From assembly GCA_022340585.1 (NCBI GenBank), contig JAJDNS010000118.1:1-47211 (forward strand): 47,211 nucleotides of DNA, given 5' to 3'. The position numbers and the translations under genes are program-made. The notes under the pieces were generated by a model. The model was not told where the DNA came from, searched no databases, and saw only the letters and a program-made list of their open reading frames with translations. Numbering within the stretch: position 1 is the first letter of the stretch; every line of letters starts with the position of its first letter. This document shows positions 42,809-47,211 of this stretch, one piece after another. This stretch comes from Acidobacteriota bacterium. Lineage in GTDB: Bacteria > Acidobacteriota > Vicinamibacteria > Fen-336.

Positions 42809-45800
42809 CTACTGGCAGACCGACGAGCCGACCCGCACCGCCGCCGGCGGGAAGTTGGCGTCCCGGGACATGACGACGATGCCGGTGCCGGCCGTGGTGA
42901 CGCTCGGAGGCACCCCGGCCGGGGGAGGCGCGATCGGGGTCGCCCCGCCCACCTGCCCCTCGTCGATCAGCACTCGGGCGCCGCCGCTCTGGGCCGGGTC
43001 CGCGGCCATCGTCACCGCGGTGATCCGCTGGTCGCGGTAGATCCGGTAGGCATCGTCGGCGGTCGGGTCGAGGTTGATGTCGTAGGCCGCCATGCCCGTC
43101 GCCGCCCCGAGGGCGTAGAGGATGGAGTCGAAGCTGGAGCGGCAGGGGTAGTCGCCGGTGCTGCAGGCCAGCGGCGTGGGCGGCGCGAACTCCGTAGCCG
43201 GCAGGTTGAGGCGGGTCCCACCGAAGAACACCCGGCCCACGGCCAGGGTGCAGGTGGGGCTGGTGGGGTCACACGGCTCGAAGCTCGTCGCCGGCTGCAC
43301 CGTGCCGCGGAAGACGTTCCCGGGGATCGGGTTGGTGCAGCCGCCGACCGCCACTCCCTCGTCGAAGGGCCGGGCGAAGAGGAGCTCCGACCCGGCGTTC
43401 CCGTCGTAGGTGCGGACGTTGCACGGGGCCGGGCAGTACCCCGCGGCGTTCGGATCGTTCTGGTCCGGGTTGTCCCGGGCCGTGCCCAGCTGGGTGTCGG
43501 TGGGCCCTCCGGTGTCCCGGAAGCCGAAGATCTTGAACGGCCCCTCGGTCGCCCGGCGGTCGTAGCCGGAGGTCACGAAGACGTGGGGCTCGACCAGATT
43601 CACGTCCCCCTGGTACGGGGGCAGGCCGATGAGGCCGGCGGCGGTGGCCACCGGCTGGGCCGCGGGTCCGGCGGGGTCGCCCGGGTTTACGATGGTGGAG
43701 AGGTCGGCCATCTGGATCGCGACGTCCGGCTCCGCGGTCAGGAACTTCCACAGGCGTCCGTGGAGGTCGGCGATGTAGACCCGCGTCACCTTCGAGGCCG
43801 ACGGGTGCACTGTTTCCAGGAGGCTGTAGGCCCGCGGGTTGAAGCCGGCGGCGTTGGCCACGAGGGCGTTCTCCCAGCGGAGCTCGTCATCCGGGCCGGT
43901 GGGGACCAGCTCGGCCCGCTCGCCCACGTCGGCGGTGGCGATGATGTCACCGGTCAGGGCGTCCAGGGTGTAGAAGGTCTGGCCCTCGCACGGGTCGCTC
44001 GGGCAGCCGGAGGTGTCCCCGTATCCGGAGCCCATGAAGAGGGCGTGCGTCACCGCCCGCTGGTTGTCCCGCGGGCTGCGGTTGTAGTAGCTGTTGGTGG
44101 AGTCCACGAGGGCCACCACCGGCAGCGACCAGGTCTCTCCCATGTGGGCGTAGTCCGCGGTGTCGCCGCGGTCGTGGTTGTCGGTCGACCCGGCCCGCTC
44201 CTGGGTGGCCTCGACCTGGTCGGGGTTGCCTCGGCTCCAGAGCGGGACCGGGCCCCGGGCGTAGGCCGATGGTGTCGTGAGGTCGCCTGGCGACGTCACG
44301 TCGAGGGCGGTCATGTACTTGCCGCCGGCTCCGCGGGGGAGGAAGAGCACCCGTCGCCAGATGCCGTTGATGGTCGTCCCGTCACCCGAGCCGCACCAGG
44401 CGCTGTCCGTGGTGTCCACCGGGAAGAACACGTCGGCGTAGCGGATACCCCGGGCCAGCATGTAGACGTGGTTCTCGCGCCCCTGGGGCTGCTCGATGAA
44501 CCGGTCCCGCAGCGACGGCAGCAGGTCGTAGGGCACGAAGCCCCACAGCTCCTCCCCGCCGGTGTCGCTGCTGCACGAGCCGTCGCACGGCCCCGCCCGG
44601 AAGGCGTGGAGCATGTCGTTGGCCGGCAGGAAGACCTGGGTCATGACGGGTTGGATCGCGTTGTCGTCGGCGGGGTCACGCAGCCCGCAGCCCCGGTCGA
44701 CCATGCCCGAGGACAGGGGGTCGCCGGCCGAGTTCCGGCCGTCGCGGAAGATGCGGAACTCCGCCGAGAAGACCTCGGGCTCGGAGGACAGCGGGGGACC
44801 GAGCACGGCCGCGGTGGCCTGGGTGGTCTCGGCCAGCATCCAGGCTCGGGGACGATAGAGGATGTTCCCGGTCGCGTCGCGCATCGGCTCGCCGAGAGTC
44901 CCGGCGATGACCCGGTCGGCCCCCGCCATGTACGCCAGGATGATCTGACGGGCCTCCCGGGTCGCCTCCTGGAGGGGATTGGAGATGCATCCGGTGGGCA
45001 GGACCGCCGAGGCCTCGCGCACACAGGCCCCGAAGACGCTCTGCAGGGTGGTGAGGTCGGTGGGAATCCCGGCCGCGGCGTCGAAGCCGGTGAAGGGCTC
45101 GGCCATCGGGTCCGCCAGCGGCCACAGCGACTCCCTCGCCGCCTGGGGCGTCGTGCCGGCCCCGAAGCCGGCGAGGCTCACCGGATTCGAGGAGTCGTAG
45201 AAGACGCCGTTGCCCTCGGTCGTGTAGATCTTTCGGTCGATCCGGCCGTTGATCTCGCTGAAGGTGCAGAGGTCGTCCCCGGCCGCGCACCCGATGAAGG
45301 CGCTCCGCACGCGGGCGAGCAGCTTCTCACCCGCCCTCCACGCCACGTCGGTCGGGTCCTCGAGGATCCCGTTGGCGTTGCGGTCCTGCCAGGCGGTCAG
45401 CTCGCCCCGGAAGCCCGGCAGCTCGAAGTTGGAGACGAAGCGGGTAGGGGCCAGGGCCTGGTAGCGGCTGTCCGGATCGGTGGGGCTGAACGTGTTCGTC
45501 GCGTCGTTCGCGAGGTACACGTACTCGTAGACCGAGTCGGTGATCGACTGCCGGCTGGCGCTGAAGGTGCCGATCGTCGCCCCCTGGTCGATGATCGCCT
45601 GGATCTGGCGCTCGAGGGTGGCGGCGTCGGGGGCGATCAGGGCGTCCTGGCACGTGGTGCAGAGGTCACGGGCATCGGCGAGGGCGGTGGAGGAGGCGCT
45701 GGTCCAACCCGTCTCCGAGCCCCGCGTCAGGCCGCTACCACCCCACGCGATCCAGTTCAGTCGGTTGGGGGTTCCGCCGGCGAAGCCGATGACGAAGGTC

Positions 45801-47211
45801 TCGACCGACGAGGTGGGCTCGTTGATGTCGAGACGCCGGTACAGGTCCTCCGCGGCGTAGGCCGCGAGCCGGGCGTTGTTGTCCGCGCCCCCGCCGCTCG
45901 AGATCCGGTCGGCGCCGCAGGTGTCGTCGCCGTCGGTGATGAGCAGGACGATGGTCTTCTCCTTGGGGTTGACGTGGTTCTTGATGGCCTTCTGCCCCGG
46001 GGGGGTGACGGAATCCCAGGCCGGGTTGTAGCCCGGATCGGTGGGAAGGGGCCCGGTATCCCAGAGCTTCTGGAACTCGACCTTCAGATCGAGGAGGGAG
46101 TTGCGGATCGGGGTGAACCCGTCCGCCTTGGCCCCCCCCTGGGTGTCGAGAGGATAGGTGTCCACCGCCCAGCTTCCGTCCATGAGCTCGGTGTAGTTCT
46201 GCGGGGTGCCGTCGGCGTCGAAGGGCAGCTCGAGGTCGATGTGGGGACCGATCGTGTCGATCTGCGAGGCGGCCAGGTCACAGGGGACGACGCCGACCTT
46301 CGCCTGGAACCCGTAGCAGATCTGTGAGTTGCCCGTGAACTGTCCACCCGCGTACTCGAAGACCGCGCTCTGTCCGGTGAGGTCCGAGCCGCAGCCGGTC
46401 CGCACCTGCTGGACGGTGAAGGACGGGGGGTTGGTCCGGGTCGAGGCGTCACCGAAGTCGATGGCGCAGATGGTGCCGTCCTCCTGGACCCGGAGCGTCT
46501 CGCCGTTCCAGAGGCGCCCGGCGCGGGCCTGGTAGAAGGTCACGGGGCTGCCGTCGACGTCCTCGGTGAACTCAAAGGTGATCCAGCCCGAGCTGCCGCT
46601 CCCCTCGCGGAGCAGGAGCTGGTTCGGGGTGTCGGAGTGGTAGTCGTCGTACCCCCTCCCGCCGAGGGCCTCGGCGATGTTGTTGGCTCCCCCGTTGCCC
46701 CAGTGGATGTCGAGAGCGCCCAAACCGCTCCGGCCGAAGGTGAAGCGTCCGTCCCACTCCTGGTAGACCACGGTGAAGTCGCTTCCACAGGAGGTGGCGT
46801 TCATCGCGTTCTGGAGGGCCGTGGCCAGGCTCGCCCCGGTCTGGTAGAAGCCCGCGGTCACGCTGGCCGCGCAGTCGACGCCGCCGCCGGTGTCGAACCA
46901 GAGCGTGTTCCACTGCGCGTCGATCCACTGCCACGACTGGAAGCCTCGGTCGTTCGTGTCGCTGGGAGCCCGCTCGATCGTGATCTCGTCGGTGAGCATG
47001 CTCGGCCAGAGGTCGCTGCGCGTGGCGTACATGAAGCGGGCGTCCCCGGCACTCCGATTCGACAGCCGGGAGCCGGTCTGCGTGTAGGTCCCGAACATGA
47101 AGCTCACCTTGTTCTCGTTGAGCGCCACGATGTCGTTCAGGACCGACTTCGCCTGGTACAGCTTCGACCGGGGATGGTCGCCGGAGACGTTGCCGCTGGT
47201 GAGCCGCCCTC
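42809..47211 (-). CDS. PilY1-type type IV pilus adhesin (5' end outside the window)
   Basis: More than 1,467 codons, open to the window edge; the frame continues past the GTG at 47128 with SKLYQAKSVLNDIVAL, as in PilY1 VWA domains, so that GTG is not the true start. A von Willebrand A-like part follows with VLLITDGDDTCG. The C-terminal third is the PilY1/PilC beta-propeller: MGSGYGDTSGCPSDP, TFYTLDALTGDIIATADVG and RVYIADLHGRLWKFL. An acidic stretch, DRNANGILEDPTD, resembles a calcium site. Many cysteines suggest disulfides in an exported protein. PilY1 proteins sit at the pilus tip, prime pilus assembly and sense surfaces. Minor pilin genes would be expected beyond the right edge. Confidence 0.92.
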   Translation of the reverse strand, partial: GRLTSGNVSGDHPRSKLYQAKSVLNDIVALNENKVSFMFGTYTQTGSRLSNRSAGDARFMYATRSDLWPSMLTDEITIERAPSDTNDRGFQSWQWIDAQWNTLWFDTGGGVDCAASVTAGFYQTGASLATALQNAMNATSCGSDFTVVYQEWDGRFTFGRSGLGALDIHWGNGGANNIAEALGGRGYDDYHSDTPNQLLLREGSGSSGWITFEFTEDVDGSPVTFYQARAGRLWNGETLRVQEDGTICAIDFGDASTRTNPPSFTVQQVRTGCGSDLTGQSAVFEYAGGQFTGNSQICYGFQAKVGVVPCDLAASQIDTIGPHIDLELPFDADGTPQNYTELMDGSWAVDTYPLDTQGGAKADGFTPIRNSLLDLKVEFQKLWDTGPLPTDPGYNPAWDSVTPPGQKAIKNHVNPKEKTIVLLITDGDDTCGADRISSGGGADNNARLAAYAAEDLYRRLDINEPTSSVETFVIGFAGGTPNRLNWIAWGGSGLTRGSETGWTSASSTALADARDLCTTCQDALIAPDAATLERQIQAIIDQGATIGTFSASRQSITDSVYEYVYLANDATNTFSPTDPDSRYQALAPTRFVSNFELPGFRGELTAWQDRNANGILEDPTDVAWRAGEKLLARVRSAFIGCAAGDDLCTFSEINGRIDRKIYTTEGNGVFYDSSNPVSLAGFGAGTTPQAARESLWPLADPMAEPFTGFDAAAGIPTDLTTLQSVFGACVREASAVLPTGCISNPLQEATREARQIILAYMAGADRVIAGTLGEPMRDATGNILYRPRAWMLAETTQATAAVLGPPLSSEPEVFSAEFRIFRDGRNSAGDPLSSGMVDRGCGLRDPADDNAIQPVMTQVFLPANDMLHAFRAGPCDGSCSSDTGGEELWGFVPYDLLPSLRDRFIEQPQGRENHVYMLARGIRYADVFFPVDTTDSAWCGSGDGTTINGIWRRVLFLPRGAGGKYMTALDVTSPGDLTTPSAYARGPVPLWSRGNPDQVEATQERAGSTDNHDRGDTADYAHMGETWSLPVVALVDSTNSYYNRSPRDNQRAVTHALFMGSGYGDTSGCPSDPCEGQTFYTLDALTGDIIATADVGERAELVPTGPDDELRWENALVANAAGFNPRAYSLLETVHPSASKVTRVYIADLHGRLWKFLTAEPDVAIQMADLSTIVNPGDPAGPAAQPVATAAGLIGLPPYQGDVNLVEPHVFVTSGYDRRATEGPFKIFGFRDTGGPTDTQLGTARDNPDQNDPNAAGYCPAPCNVRTYDGNAGSELLFARPFDEGVAVGGCTNPIPGNVFRGTVQPATSFEPCDPTSPTCTLAVGRVFFGGTRLNLPATEFAPPTPLACSTGDYPCRSSFDSILYALGAATGMAAYDINLDPTADDAYRIYRDQRITAVTMAADPAQSGGARVLIDEGQVGGATPIAPPPAGVPPSVTTAGTGIVVMSRDANFPPAAVRVGSSVCQ

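Noticed and set aside
43583..46327. Plus-strand open frame of 914 codons
   Set aside because: Antisense shadow of the PilY1-like gene; no family motifs.

Overview
The window is about 47 kb of very GC-rich bacterial DNA, densely packed with genes on both strands. It most likely comes from an uncultured or little-studied Acidobacteriota member. The reasons are the VWFA-related protein of the type first named in Acidobacteria (25832-27976), a DUF4388 protein, a FecR/DUF6600 protein, several exported TPR and coiled-coil proteins, and an archaeal-type prolyl-tRNA synthetase. This is inference from gene content; there is no rRNA to prove it. No prophage, insertion sequence or CRISPR array was seen, and no gap between genes exceeds 300 bases.

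Layout. A tRNA-Leu(CAG) with a recognisable promoter opens the window on the minus strand. A FecR/DUF6600 exported protein with a 42-bp tandem-repeat tail follows, then a class A penicillin-binding protein. From 13191 down to 4836 runs an eight-gene minus-strand operon: NfeD-type protease, slipin, DUF4388 protein, SPOR protein, lipA, lnt, prfB and a TolB-like lipoprotein. Gaps are 29 bp or less, or 4-bp overlaps, and one strong promoter sits 6 nt before the first ATG. prfB carries the classical programmed +1 frameshift. Divergent from this operon are tatA and tatC. A DUF192 protein faces tatC; a HEAT-repeat protein and a YfhO-like membrane protein are translationally coupled. Next, on the minus strand, come an apparently exported PCM-type methyltransferase, DUF2339 and DUF3999.

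Region 23255-28472 (plus) holds a metzincin-like protease fused to TPRs, the VWFA-related protein and a single-domain response regulator. Housekeeping genes follow: proS (minus), aroB (plus), then argF and a cyclic 2,3-diphosphoglycerate synthetase-family GTPase (minus, with a good promoter). A four-gene plus-strand run encodes a membrane spermidine-synthase-like protein, a MobA-like nucleotidyltransferase, an ArnT-like glycosyltransferase and TypA/BipA. The right end is minus strand: an incomplete PilY1-type adhesin, a strong hairpin, then zinc-ribbon/TPR protein, coiled-coil protein and an NtrC-type sigma-54 activator.

Themes. Much of the region serves the cell envelope: peptidoglycan synthesis, lipoprotein acylation, Tat export, membrane-protein quality control and pilus adhesin. 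The most unusual non-coding signal is a 68-nt two-hairpin module, present at 4750-4817 and 39495-39562 with identical geometry but different loops. Both copies lie between convergent genes, and a partial third copy follows the second. Several other convergent junctions place stop codons inside hairpin arms, and several starts have a TANNNT-like box 6-8 nt upstream, suggesting leaderless transcripts.
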